Assembly (NCBI GenBank): GCA_036267255.1
Contig: DATAWK010000041.1
Span: 434,001-498,000 of the forward strand
DNA: 64,000 bases
Reading direction: 5' to 3'
Origin: DATAWK01 sp036267255
GTDB taxonomy: Bacteria > Acidobacteriota > Terriglobia > Terriglobales > Acidobacteriaceae
A model generated the notes under the pieces. It had not been told where the DNA came from. It did no database searches and saw only the letters and a program-made list of their open reading frames with translations. This document shows positions 42,344 through 51,335 of this stretch, one piece after another. The stretch's first letter is position 1, and every line of letters begins with the position of its first letter. Position numbers and translations under genes: made by a program.

Positions 42344-45172
42344 TCACCGCAGCCAGTGGGGAGTCCAGCGAACACCGCCAGTGTAGGTTGGCTTGTAATA
42401 TTCGCGTTGGACCATGTATTGCGGACTTCCGTTAAAGAAACCGAACACGGCATTGTTCATGTTCAGCCCCGAAGCGATGACGGTGAAGCCTTTGCCAACG
42501 TAATAACTCGCCTGCGCATCCACCTGGGTGTGCGAATAGAAGTAGTTATCACCGAACGGGCCCGTAACCCCGTACTGCACAGCTCCCGGCCCTTCATTCT
42601 GGTACTGATACACGTAGATATTTTGGCCATTATGCGTAATGCCTACCGTAACGAGCGCGTTTTTCGTCGCATAGGAAGGGGCTATATTCCAGGAATATGG
42701 GGCCTGCCCGACGAGAGCCGGATCGTCCGTACGGCCCACTATGTTGTAGTTCTTCGAATTTGTATACGTAAAGTTCGCATTCATCCTAGCTCCGGCCAGA
42801 ACACCAGGCAGGAAATCCAAATGCTGTTGGTAGGCGAATTCGACCCCTTGGACATAGGCATGATCTCCATTGACTTCCTGAAATACCAAATCCCCTGCAT
42901 AGGACCCTGACAACGGAGAACCAGTTTTGGGAATGATGGACTGCTGCGCATAAATGGGCAGGGTTATCTGTTTATAGAAATAACCTCCCTGAATCATTCC
43001 GACCGATCTGAGATATCTCTCATACAGCAAGTCATAGTCATTTGCATGCTCTGCTGCCAGCGCCGGATTTCCAATATTGATGGTGTAGGGCGTTGTGGAC
43101 TGGTCCTCAGTGATGTAGGGCACCAGTTGATATGGATCGGGTCGCGAAATACCGCGGCCATACACGGCGCGTATGTCCGAATCCTGATCGATGTTATATC
43201 GCAGCTGTACGCTAGGTAATGGGTTCACATAAGATCCGCTGCCGTGCTGCGGTGTCGTGGAAACATAGTTCCCGTTCGCATCATTCACGACGAGATAGCC
43301 GGTGTTCGATGTGTTCGTGGCCTCGATGCGAAGCCCCGTTTGCAGATGGATGCGGCTACCCAGCTCGACCGTGTTCATAAGGTATCCGGCGGAAACTCTT
43401 TCCTGCAGGTTGTAATTGGCGGCGTCCGACTGAAGATGACTTGTGCCCTCATCCAATGTGAAGTTGCCGGGGTTGGCGGCAAGATCGCTGGTAATCAGGT
43501 CAAAGTTGGTCACCGGCCCGAGGACGTAGCTACCGCCATAGAAATGGGGATTGGTGAATGTCCCAAGGTACTTGCTCATGGGCGTACCGAGGTTTGAGTC
43601 GTACTCCGGCGAATATGCGTCCTGTCCCTTGTGTTCGTTGCGGAACTGGCCGCCAAACTCAAAGGTTGAAGCGTGCGTGCCTATATGGAAGTTAATCCCC
43701 ATGGCTCCGTTGGCCTGCAGATTGAGCTGCGTTGCCTGCCCAGACGTCAGGTCAATCGTATCGAGCGTATACAAGCTGGGGTCGAAGACAGGATTGCCCG
43801 CCACAGCGCAGGTGAACTGCGGACGGTACTGGCTAACAGTAGTGGCAGCGTCATAGCCGCAGTCTCCCCCTGCGTGCGTCGTAAAGGCCGCACCTGGATT
43901 GCCAGCCGCACCGCCAAAGCGTGAGTGCGCAAAGGCAACTTGATAATTGACGTAGGAGTGGTCGAAGACCTGGTGGCCGCCCATGGCAAGGTCCGCGATC
44001 TGCAGATTCGGACGGCGAATACTCGTATGATAAGAAGCCTTGCCTGTCTTCAACTGGTAGGCATATTTTTGCCCATAATCTCTAAAGTTCGAGAACAAGC
44101 CATGAATGTATAGATCGGAGTTTTCCGCGAGCTTGTAATCCAGACTACCGGCGAACCCATACCGTGTGCGGTCATACAGATATTGCTGGATGTACAGACT
44201 GTCAAAGGTCTTATTTCCATTCGCGTCCAGATCTGGGACTGGCTCAACGTCATCGATTCCGCGGCCGTTATAGTCATAGCTGTAACCAAGCATCAAGCCA
44301 AGTCGCTTGCCGCTGGTGCCGTTGATATGAGAACCGAAACGGTCCCCGGCCGTCGCGTTGATTAGAAATGTATTTCGCCCATTGTCGATCGGTGTGTGGC
44401 CACCCATCCCTTCGATGGAAAGCGTGGGTTGGTCACTTGTCGCCTGCTTGATTCTCAAGTCAACCGATCCACCGATTGCATCTCCATCCTGATTGGCAGA
44501 AAGCGTTTTATTAATCGCGATGGAGCCCACCAATCCGGCCGGGATGGTGTCGAGATCAACCTGCCGGACTTCCGGATCGGGACCGGGCACGATGACGCCG
44601 TCGATCGTAGTGTTGCTCAGTCGAGGCTCCGTGCCTCGAATCTGCACATACTGCGCTTCCCCCTCGTTGCGTTGCAACGTAACACCGGGAAGGCGACCCA
44701 AGGCGTCGGCGACGTTTGCATTGGGCAGGCTCATGATGGTGGGCGCCGTCATCACATTCAGAATGTTTGCAGACGTTTTTTGCTCATTGAGCGCCATGGC
44801 ATCTCCGTCTTGACCGCCATATACGGTGACCTTCTGGCTATTCTTGCTAACCGTCAATATGGAATCGATTGTCGTTGTCTGATCTGCGGTAACCGTCACA
44901 TTCGATGTTGCGGTGGTAAAACCAACGTAAGATACCGAGACGGAATATGTACCTGGAGTTATGTCGGTAATGACGAACTCGCCCTGGCCGTTGCTCACTG
45001 CAGTGGCTCCGCCAGGCTGTAATGTGATTTGCGCTCCGGACAAAACGGCACCGGTGGAATCCTTTGCGGTGCCGCTGATGGTCCCCGTGTCAGTTTTTAA
45101 GGCATTCAAAGAAATCGAGACGGACAAAACCGGCAGCAGCAGGAACGGGAAGATTCGGCGTTTCAGCAACAT
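42344..45172 (-). CDS. TonB-dependent receptor of the phytase-type locus
   Basis: A 942-residue outer-membrane receptor with AAGGAG before its ATG. Signal peptide (FPFLLLPVLSVSISLNAL), a regulatory-like domain (TGTISGTAKDSTGAVLSGAQ), a true plug (ALGRLPGVTLQRNEGEAQYV, RLSNTTIDGVIVPGPDPEVR) and a barrel ending in WTPHWLR. It is first of the unit with a propeller and a histidine acid phosphatase, and a two-component system diverges from it. Likely ligand: a phosphorylated compound such as inositol phosphate; inference from context. Confidence 0.9.
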   Translation of the reverse strand: MLLKRRIFPFLLLPVLSVSISLNALKTDTGTISGTAKDSTGAVLSGAQITLQPGGATAVSNGQGEFVITDITPGTYSVSVSYVGFTTATSNVTVTADQTTTIDSILTVSKNSQKVTVYGGQDGDAMALNEQKTSANILNVMTAPTIMSLPNANVADALGRLPGVTLQRNEGEAQYVQIRGTEPRLSNTTIDGVIVPGPDPEVRQVDLDTIPAGLVGSIAINKTLSANQDGDAIGGSVDLRIKQATSDQPTLSIEGMGGHTPIDNGRNTFLINATAGDRFGSHINGTSGKRLGLMLGYSYDYNGRGIDDVEPVPDLDANGNKTFDSLYIQQYLYDRTRYGFAGSLDYKLAENSDLYIHGLFSNFRDYGQKYAYQLKTGKASYHTSIRRPNLQIADLAMGGHQVFDHSYVNYQVAFAHSRFGGAAGNPGAAFTTHAGGDCGYDAATTVSQYRPQFTCAVAGNPVFDPSLYTLDTIDLTSGQATQLNLQANGAMGINFHIGTHASTFEFGGQFRNEHKGQDAYSPEYDSNLGTPMSKYLGTFTNPHFYGGSYVLGPVTNFDLITSDLAANPGNFTLDEGTSHLQSDAANYNLQERVSAGYLMNTVELGSRIHLQTGLRIEATNTSNTGYLVVNDANGNYVSTTPQHGSGSYVNPLPSVQLRYNIDQDSDIRAVYGRGISRPDPYQLVPYITEDQSTTPYTINIGNPALAAEHANDYDLLYERYLRSVGMIQGGYFYKQITLPIYAQQSIIPKTGSPLSGSYAGDLVFQEVNGDHAYVQGVEFAYQQHLDFLPGVLAGARMNANFTYTNSKNYNIVGRTDDPALVGQAPYSWNIAPSYATKNALVTVGITHNGQNIYVYQYQNEGPGAVQYGVTGPFGDNYFYSHTQVDAQASYYVGKGFTVIASGLNMNNAVFGFFNGSPQYMVQREYYKPTYTGGVRWTPHWLR

Positions 45173-45381
45173 AATTCTCCTTACGCGGCTTCATATCGCA
45201 GTTCCCGGGGCTGGACTGCAGTAGGGATATTTCGGAGATTAGCTGCCTGCTTTAAAGGTTCGTTAACGATCCGGTGAAAGTTTCCTAAGATTGGAAAATG
45301 CCTGTGTCCGTTCTTCAATTCCTGTGCTGGAATGGAGGGAGAAGCAACACAAAAATTCTTTATGCATGACCCGGCCGCTAA

Positions 45382-46077
45382 ATGTACCAACCCATGAGAA
45401 TACTTGTTGTCGAAGATGAGCCTCGCATGCAGGAGCTATTGCGCAAGGGGCTGCAGGAACACGGCCATACGGTGATGACGACTGGAGATGGAACGCTGGC
45501 CGCGGAACTGGCGCTCGAGCATACCTTCGACGTGATTGTGCTTGATATCGGTTTGCCGGGGATGAATGGATATGAAGTGGCGCAGATTTTGCGCACGAGG
45601 AATAATCGTGCATTGATCCTGATGCTGACAGCCTTCGATCAGGAAGAGGATGTTGTTCACGGTCTAAATCTTGGAGCTGACGACTACCTTAAGAAGCCAT
45701 TTTCTTTTTCAGAACTGTTGGCGCGTGTCCGCTCTCTGACGCGGCCAGTTGTGGATTTGCCTCCAACATTGCTTCAGATGGAAAATCTGATTGTCGATTT
45801 GACGCTGCACACAGTTCATCGTGAAGGAAAACTTGTTCCTGTTACGCGAACAGAATTCCTGCTTCTCCAGTACTTGATGGAGCATTCTCCTCACATAGTT
45901 CCAAGGAAGGCGCTCATGGAAAGCATCTGGGGAGTGGAGCGGGACGCAGGCAGGGGAACTTTGGACACACTGATGAATGGCTTGCGCAATAAAATAGACG
46001 TGCCTTTTCAACATCCTTTCATACATACCGTACGAGGGGCTGGATACTATGTGGGAAAGAAGCTACTAGAAAAATGA
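45382..46077 (+). CDS. OmpR-family response regulator
   Basis: A 231-residue protein with receiver (E11-D12-E13; phosphoacceptor Asp55 in VIVLDIGLPGMNGYE; YLKKPFSFSELLAR) and winged-helix domain (VTRTEFLLLQYLMEHS, TLDTLMNGLRNKI, HTVRGAGYYVG). The start may also be the ATG four codons inside (MRILVVEDE). It diverges from the TonB receptor by 209 bp and precedes its kinase by 19 bp, so it probably controls the receptor unit, perhaps in response to phosphate or ligand. Confidence 0.93.
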   Translation: MYQPMRILVVEDEPRMQELLRKGLQEHGHTVMTTGDGTLAAELALEHTFDVIVLDIGLPGMNGYEVAQILRTRNNRALILMLTAFDQEEDVVHGLNLGADDYLKKPFSFSELLARVRSLTRPVVDLPPTLLQMENLIVDLTLHTVHREGKLVPVTRTEFLLLQYLMEHSPHIVPRKALMESIWGVERDAGRGTLDTLMNGLRNKIDVPFQHPFIHTVRGAGYYVGKKLLEK

Positions 46078-46096
46078 GCTGCGGAGGACTGACTGT

Positions 46097-47566
46097 ATGA
46101 AGCAATTGCCGATCCGCCTCCGGCTCACGTTATGGTATTTTGCAGTTTTTTCCTGTGCTGGAATCGTACTTTGTGTCGTTTCGTGGTTTCTCTTGCAACA
46201 AAGCCTGAAAACTGTTGCGTTGTATGAAATGGGTGAGCGCATCGATGATGTACACAATATCCTGAATGCGCAACCACAAAATATCACACTCGATTCGCTG
46301 CGAGAGCAATTCTCCGGCTACAACGCACGCGACGATGGCAAGTGGCTGCAGATTTTAGATCAGAATGGAAATTGGTTATTCCGTTCTGAGCGAATAAAAT
46401 CGATTCAGCCGACGCTACCCCTCCCCCAGACAATTCGTGACCGCGACACAATCACAAAATTCGCATATGCAACCCGGCACCACCCCGAGCGCTCCGGCAT
46501 AGCTTTGATTCGCACAATTACTGTCCATGGACGTCTCTATTCTGTCCAGACTGGACTGTCCCAGAGTACATCCGCCGCCCTTCTGGAGACGTTCGCCCGC
46601 GATCTTGTTCTGCTAACTCCCGGACTTCTGTTTCTGGCAGCGATTCTCGGCTACTGGATGAGCCGCAAAGCATTGAGCCCTATCGCAGAACTTGCACTGC
46701 GAGCGCGTCAGATCAGTGATAAGAGTCTGAATTTACGCCTTCCTGTTTCGGATACAAACGACGAAGTATCCCATCTTTCTGAGACCCTGAATCAGATGCT
46801 GGCGAGGATTGATTCGGGCGTCCGTAGCATACGGGAATTTACAGCCAATGCCGCCCACGAACTTCGCACGCCCCTCGCGCTGATTCGCACAGAGGTTGAG
46901 GTCATTTTGTCCTTCCCGCGCAGCAAAGACGAATATCGGGAATCGTATGCAAATGTGCAACAAGAAACTATACGAATGACCCGCTTAATAGACGATTTAC
47001 TCATGCTTGCACGCACGGACGCAGGCGTTGAAACGCTCCATTTGGAAGCAATTAATGTTACTCAATTCGTGCACCAAATAGGCAGGAAATGGGGCGCATT
47101 AATGCAGCAGTCGTTGCTGGAGTTTGATATAGAAGTTCTCTGCACGACTGCTTATATTGCTGGCGATCTCATTAGCTTGCAGCGATTAATGCATATTCTT
47201 CTCGAAAATGCTTGTCGGTGTACTCCAGCCGGGGGCTCGATCAAGCTCCGCGCGTTCGTGGAGAATGAGAACATCGTCCTAGAGGTTAGCGATACTGGAA
47301 TTGGAATTGCGGCTGAACATTTACCCCGCATCTTTGAACGATTCTACCGTGTAGATCAGGCCCGCAGTCGTCAACTGGGTGGCTCTGGGCTCGGGCTTGC
47401 ACTTGCGAAATTGATTGCTGCTCATCACAGAGCGACTCTAACAGTAGCGAGTGATGTCGGGGCCGGAACGCGCTTTCGTCTGACGATAGAACAGCAAAAA
47501 AATGTAGATGCATATCTCCAGGAAAATTGTTCTGTCTTAAGTGAGAAAGCATATACGGCTTTCTAA
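46097..47566 (+). CDS. Sensor histidine kinase
   Basis: A 489-residue inner-membrane kinase with GGAGGAC before its ATG. Two spans (LTLWYFAVFSCAGIVLCVVSWF and LLTPGLLFLAAILGYWM) enclose about 140 periplasmic residues. HAMP linker, dimerisation motif FTANAAHELRTPLALIRTE, and ATPase boxes ILLENACRCTPAGG, VLEVSDTGIGIA and GSGLGLALAKLI follow. Partner of the response regulator directly upstream. The next 260 bases hold no gene other than an integrase fragment. Confidence 0.94.
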   Translation: MKQLPIRLRLTLWYFAVFSCAGIVLCVVSWFLLQQSLKTVALYEMGERIDDVHNILNAQPQNITLDSLREQFSGYNARDDGKWLQILDQNGNWLFRSERIKSIQPTLPLPQTIRDRDTITKFAYATRHHPERSGIALIRTITVHGRLYSVQTGLSQSTSAALLETFARDLVLLTPGLLFLAAILGYWMSRKALSPIAELALRARQISDKSLNLRLPVSDTNDEVSHLSETLNQMLARIDSGVRSIREFTANAAHELRTPLALIRTEVEVILSFPRSKDEYRESYANVQQETIRMTRLIDDLLMLARTDAGVETLHLEAINVTQFVHQIGRKWGALMQQSLLEFDIEVLCTTAYIAGDLISLQRLMHILLENACRCTPAGGSIKLRAFVENENIVLEVSDTGIGIAAEHLPRIFERFYRVDQARSRQLGGSGLGLALAKLIAAHHRATLTVASDVGAGTRFRLTIEQQKNVDAYLQENCSVLSEKAYTAF

Positions 47567-47705
47567 ATTCAGGCACGCCTGATTCATTTCAGAGTCAATT
47601 TGTGACCAGCTCCCCTAAATCCATACATAGCTTGTCTTACTTCACAGCAGCGCAGTCACGTGCCTTCCATCGTCTGCGCATTAGTATTGTGGATATGCAA
47701 GCGTC

Positions 47706-47783
47706 GTCGAGTAACAGCCCTCTGCCGTCATTCACCAGATAGCGCGACGCTCTGGGTTTCAAGGCTTTAATTTGCGTGTCTGA
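47706..47783 (-). pseudogene. Tyrosine integrase N-terminal remnant (older element)
   Basis: The minus strand reads SDTQIKALKPRASRYLVNDG, then RGLLLD. It is nearly the same as the N-terminus of the intact integrase at 56.9 kb (TDAGIKALKPRAGRYMVSDG, then RGLSLD). Homology stops after 26 residues. It lies outside the island's left att site, in the same direction as the intact integrase, as expected of a second element that was once integrated in tandem at the mnmE site and then lost. Confidence 0.75.
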
Positions 47784-47823
47784 TTGTTTTTCTACATTTC
47801 CTTGTACCTCCCCAGACCCCAAA

Positions 47824-47841
47824 TTACTTCCCGATGCAGAA
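47824..47841. repeat. Left attachment site, copy of mnmE 3' end
   Basis: On the minus strand TTCTGCATCGGGAAGTAA encodes FCIGK-stop, the conserved C-terminus of MnmE. The real mnmE end at 57069-57086 reads TTCTGCATCGGAAAATAG; the first 11 bases are identical and 15 of 18 match. Just before it the frame still reads IF-T-FCIGK. Known islands that target the mnmE (trmE) 3' end, such as SGI1, leave an 18-bp repeat of this same part of the gene. Confidence 0.75.
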
Positions 47842-47900
47842 AGTGAAAATTGCACGAATCTCATTTATTTATATGGGTGAAAGAAAATTGGTCCGCGCTG

Positions 47901-47921
47901 GAGACATATCGGAGACATAAA
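47901..47921. repeat. Left arm-type sites
   Basis: GGAGACATAT at 47901-47910 and GGAGACATAA at 47912-47921, start-to-start 11 bp, 60 bp inside the left att core. The same box and the same 11-bp spacing occur at the right end. Probably bound by the integrase N-terminal domain. Confidence 0.6.
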
Positions 47922-48608
47922 CTGCCTTTGTACTCCCCGCTTGACGGTTCGGAAACATCGATAGCAAGCGGGGGGCATCCAGCAAGCCCACGGCCGGACG
48001 CATTGAGCACGCCGTGTTGGCGCGCCGGTACCCAATTTGCACACAGCTCTGAGGATCGAGCGGTGAGAGGCAGAAGGGGCTTGGAAAACTAACTTTAGCA
48101 CCCCGCATTGACTTGAAAAACCGGGCGCAGTTTCAGTTGTCCGGCCCCTTGCCGCTGCCTGGAGGCCCAGACGGATTTTGGCCTCTCGATCAAATCTAAT
48201 TTTGAGAAGGCGGCGCAGAGTTTGGTCGCGTCAGAAAATGTAGCGTTAGTTAATTCCGCGACGAGGCGGTGAAATAGGAAAATGAAGAACCAGCCGGAAG
48301 CGACTGCGGATGCCCTACATTTCATTGCACGACGCTTACCCGTTTTCTTGAGCTCGGTTGAGGGCGTCGACTAAGTTCAACGTGGTAGATGACGCACGTG
48401 AGGGGGTGAGCTCGCTTAGTTCACGTAGTGTTGAATCCCTCAAATCATTTCTTCCGCAATCAAGGACCAACATGGCTCGAAGATGTGCAAGACCGAGTCG
48501 CACCTCCACCGGCCTCGCCTCTAGCGATCGCCCAGAAGCCAAACACGAAAAGCGCAGATTGAGCTTCTTTATTCTGCCAGAAGTCACTGGCGCTGGTATG
48601 TGTTGAGA
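47922..48608. other. 687-bp stretch without recognised gene
   Basis: Short overlapping frames exist on both strands (48095-48325 and 48336-48587 minus; 48358-48606 plus), none with a recognisable product or convincing ribosome site. It lies between the left arm sites and the HD gene stop and may hold decayed island genes. Confidence 0.4.
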
Positions 48609-50348
48609 TTAGGACTTGGTTGCTACGTCGAAGAATTCTTTGCTTCGTGCACCAATTATCACCTCGATCGCGACACGTGCAGCTCTGTAGACAGTTTCGT
48701 AGTGCTCGGAAAATGCAAACACTCTCACGAAGTAACGATGGGCCTGATAGGCTTCGATCCATCGCTCGATTGGGAACATCTTGCCAACAGTAACGCCTGA
48801 GGGGCTCTTGCCCAAAACGTCGTTCAGGCCGTCGATTGTCGGAGGAACAGGCACGTCAAACCAAACACCTGCGACCAAGAGCGCCTCTTTCGGCGAGGCC
48901 GCGATGGATGGGTTGATCTTCAATATCTCTTCCCCAATTCGAGACTCAAACGCTTCTATTACCTCATCCCTCCTGCTCTTGGTCTGGTCGTCTTTACTCT
49001 TCTTGTCCTGAAGCGATTCGAGAAATTTTCTGACCAAATCGCCATCGGCATGTGTCGAGAAGTTCCCAATCGTGAAGACCACGCGAGGTAAAAGGCGGTT
49101 CTGAATACGATAGCTGTATTGCGCAATCAAAGCGCTCGCAGAGCCAAGAAAGTCTGACCCATCGAGAGCGGAATCCGTCATCGACATAAATCTTTTCAAT
49201 AGGTCTTTGTCGTCTTCGCCCTCGGCCCGCCAGAACTCCACCTTTTCTCGCAAGAGTTTTACAAGCAGCCCCTCGGCCGAAAGCACCTTCTGGTGATGAT
49301 AGATGTAGCTGAACAACATGAGCTTGCAAATAATAATCTGCTCCATAGTGCTCATTGCCAGCTTTGGAAGTCGAAGCCGATAGCCATCGTAGTAGGGAAA
49401 TTCTTGCGGAGGTATCGGTTGTTTCCTTTCGGGAACCGTTCCCGCAGCACGGTAGAGTTCCTCTAGGTAACTCTGACCGTCGGTAAGAATTTCTTGACCG
49501 AGATAAACAGTGTATAGGTAACGCTCTAGATCGTACTTCAGTGGCAGCCCAGCTGCCCCGGCATCCCGAAGAAGATAATCTAGCTTGTCGGCATCAAATG
49601 CCGAGGAAACGATGTCACCCAAGAACTGCAGATAGGGATGCCTCGCCCGACCGATAATCATCAGCGCGACGTTGCGGAGATTAATCTTGCCTCGGAATTC
49701 TTCTTTGCGGGTCGGATCTAACTTCGCCTCAGCGCGATTGAGCAACTCTGCAACCGACGGGGTTAGAGCATAGCAAAATGATAGGACCTCACCCACGCCC
49801 TTCTTCCGGCCAGCGAGCCTAGTCAATTCTTCGCTTGCACTCCTCAGAAGCCCTATCTCCGAATACACCCTTTCGGACGCATGACTATGAATACTGTGAC
49901 CTACATCGTGTAGTAACGCCGCAAGACGCAGTTCTTGCCTAAGGGCGGCTAAATCCTCTTGGGTGTCTGTATTCGGATCTATCGATTCGAGTAAAGCGTA
50001 AAGGTCCGAGGCAGAGTTTTGTTGCAGAGAGTCAAATATTCTGGAAGCAACCGTGAGCACCCCGAGAGAGTGCTCGAATCGGCTGTGTCGTGCGCAGGGA
50101 TAGACGTAATAGGCGAGACCCGTCTGATGGATATACCGGAGGCGTTGCAGTATCGGCGAGTCTATCAATATCAGTTCCCGCCAAGAGAACCGAGTCGTAC
50201 CCCACAGGTGGTCATGAATAACTTTGTAGGGTTTGAGATGACTTACCGGGTGAGTCGCAGCCTCACCGAAGAATGCTGGGTGTTTTTCCTTGAGTTGAGC
50301 ATCAAGCGTCGAGACAACCTCTGCAAGCTTTGGAAACTGCTCTAGCAT
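48609..50348 (-). CDS. SAMHD1-like HD-domain phosphohydrolase
   Basis: A 579-residue protein. The HD core is clear: YKVIHDHLWGTTRFSWRELI, DSPILQRLRYIHQTGLAYYV, YPCARHSRFEHSLGV (His93), AALLHDVGHSIHSHA (His147-Asp148) and SSAFDADKLDYLLRDAG. This is the pattern of COG1078/SAMHD1-type dNTP triphosphohydrolases; the last 250 residues are extra and not recognised. dNTP-degrading HD enzymes can stop phage replication by nucleotide depletion. It follows a 134-residue gene by 8 bp and is controlled from the palindromic region at 50.85 kb. Nucleotide specificity unknown. Confidence 0.85.
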   Translation of the reverse strand: MLEQFPKLAEVVSTLDAQLKEKHPAFFGEAATHPVSHLKPYKVIHDHLWGTTRFSWRELILIDSPILQRLRYIHQTGLAYYVYPCARHSRFEHSLGVLTVASRIFDSLQQNSASDLYALLESIDPNTDTQEDLAALRQELRLAALLHDVGHSIHSHASERVYSEIGLLRSASEELTRLAGRKKGVGEVLSFCYALTPSVAELLNRAEAKLDPTRKEEFRGKINLRNVALMIIGRARHPYLQFLGDIVSSAFDADKLDYLLRDAGAAGLPLKYDLERYLYTVYLGQEILTDGQSYLEELYRAAGTVPERKQPIPPQEFPYYDGYRLRLPKLAMSTMEQIIICKLMLFSYIYHHQKVLSAEGLLVKLLREKVEFWRAEGEDDKDLLKRFMSMTDSALDGSDFLGSASALIAQYSYRIQNRLLPRVVFTIGNFSTHADGDLVRKFLESLQDKKSKDDQTKSRRDEVIEAFESRIGEEILKINPSIAASPKEALLVAGVWFDVPVPPTIDGLNDVLGKSPSGVTVGKMFPIERWIEAYQAHRYFVRVFAFSEHYETVYRAARVAIEVIIGARSKEFFDVATKS

Positions 50349-50356
50349 ACAGAGCT

Positions 50357-50761
50357 CTACGCCGCAATCGAACTTCTGAACTCTAGTCGAGCAATCGCAA
50401 GTCCATGCAAAAGAAGGTCCCTGTCCGCGTCTCCCAGGCTTTCACCCTCAGCCTTCCATACCTTCTGGACTTCATCGGGAACGATGATTCGTTCGTAGGT
50501 TGGATTTAGCGCTGAGACGCTGCCGGTCCAGTGAAGCCCCTGCAGAAAGTCGGATACATCTTGGCTCTTGGGATATGGGCCGTCCCAATCAAACTGCATA
50601 GATTGCAGAAACGTGTTGCCCTGCGACTTGAATTCGCCACGAAGCTTGTAGAAGAGCATATGCCATGGCTTGTCGTCTTTGAATGACATCTTGATATCCG
50701 CGTCTTGCATAAGCACGGCAAGCTGCTTGATAAAACCGCCTAGCGTCAATTGCTGGGTCAT
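50357..50761 (-). CDS. 134-residue partner of the HD protein, unknown
   Basis: A small soluble protein starting with MTQQLTLGGFIKQLAVLMQD; the central part is WHMLFYKLRGEFKSQG and FDWDGPYPKSQDVSDFLQGL, followed by a region rich in helices. No signal peptide or membrane span. AAAGG precedes the ATG by seven bases. The DGPYPKSQ segment recalls Panacea/SocA-type (DUF4065) proteins, which often serve as antitoxins or adaptors, but the likeness is weak. It comes directly before the HD gene (8 bp), so it is probably a regulator, adaptor or antidote of that enzyme. Confidence 0.7.
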   Translation of the reverse strand: MTQQLTLGGFIKQLAVLMQDADIKMSFKDDKPWHMLFYKLRGEFKSQGNTFLQSMQFDWDGPYPKSQDVSDFLQGLHWTGSVSALNPTYERIIVPDEVQKVWKAEGESLGDADRDLLLHGLAIARLEFRSSIAA

Positions 50762-50836
50762 GGCGAAACCTTTCCATCCCGAATTCTAGCGTGGTTGGTG
50801 GGCAATAGACAGAGTCAGCTCGTGGTTTAAGAATAG

Positions 50837-50894
50837 TGTCAAGTTTTAATTGACGTCAAGTAAAACTTGACAGATTCATCGTTTTAATTAAAAT
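50837..50894. promoter_or_regulatory. 36-bp palindromic operator over divergent promoters
   Basis: TGTCAAGTTTTA (50837-50848) and TAAAACTTGACA (50861-50872) are perfect inverted arms around a central TGACGTCA (50851-50858); only one base pair in 36 breaks symmetry. Four GTCAA/TTGAC half-sites result. Plus strand: TTGACA (50867-50872), 16 bp, TAAAAT (50889-50894) for the HTH gene. Minus strand: TTGACG (50854-50859), 18 bp, TATTCT (50830-50835) for the HD module. A regulator bound here would block both. Confidence 0.72.
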
Positions 50895-50903
50895 CAACAG
50901 CCT

Positions 50904-51269
50904 ATGACTGACTTGAAAGATGCGATCTCAAAGGAGCTAAAAAGGGCTTTCAGGGAACAAAAGGTGTCTGTTTCTGCTGCCGCGAAGATCCTCAGTGTCA
51001 GCCGACAGGCTGTCCATAGCTACCTGAATGGAACGTCTGTTCCACGATCAGGCAGACTGGCGCTTGCCGTGACCACCTGGAACCTCAGTTTTTCCCTTGG
51101 AGACGTCTCGTTCGATAAGACGTCATTTCCTACACCCAAACTATCAAGTTTGCCCACACAGCTGACGATGGCGAACCTCTTCGACTCAATTAAGGCAGAA
51201 GATTTGAAGGTGGATATCGAAAGGCGAGGCGAGGACTTCCGCATTTCTGTATCTATCAAAGTGGCCTAG
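50904..51269 (+). CDS. XRE-like HTH regulator of the HD module
   Basis: A 121-residue protein. Residues about 10-50 form a helix-turn-helix: LKRAFREQKVSVSAAAKILS, VSRQAVHSYLNGTSVPRSG. The rest is a small alpha/beta part (LKVDIERRGEDFRISVSIKV). The ATG lies about ten bases after the -10 box, so the mRNA has almost no leader, and no ribosome site is seen. It diverges from the 134-residue/HD pair and probably binds the 36-bp palindrome, controlling itself and the pair. Whether it also senses phage or DNA damage is unknown. Confidence 0.8.
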   Translation: MTDLKDAISKELKRAFREQKVSVSAAAKILSVSRQAVHSYLNGTSVPRSGRLALAVTTWNLSFSLGDVSFDKTSFPTPKLSSLPTQLTMANLFDSIKAEDLKVDIERRGEDFRISVSIKVA

Positions 51270-51335
51270 GGTCGCCCGGCTTGCCGATGTGAAAAGCTGA
51301 TTTGTTTGTCTATTTGGAGTCATTGCAGTCTCCGA

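Noticed and set aside
44396..45022. 208-residue plus-strand frame within the TonB receptor gene
   Set aside because: Antisense shadow of a well-conserved receptor plug region.
47850..48108. Overlapping frames of about 80 residues on both strands
   Set aside because: Several mutually overlapping frames with no recognisable product; they cross the arm-type repeats.
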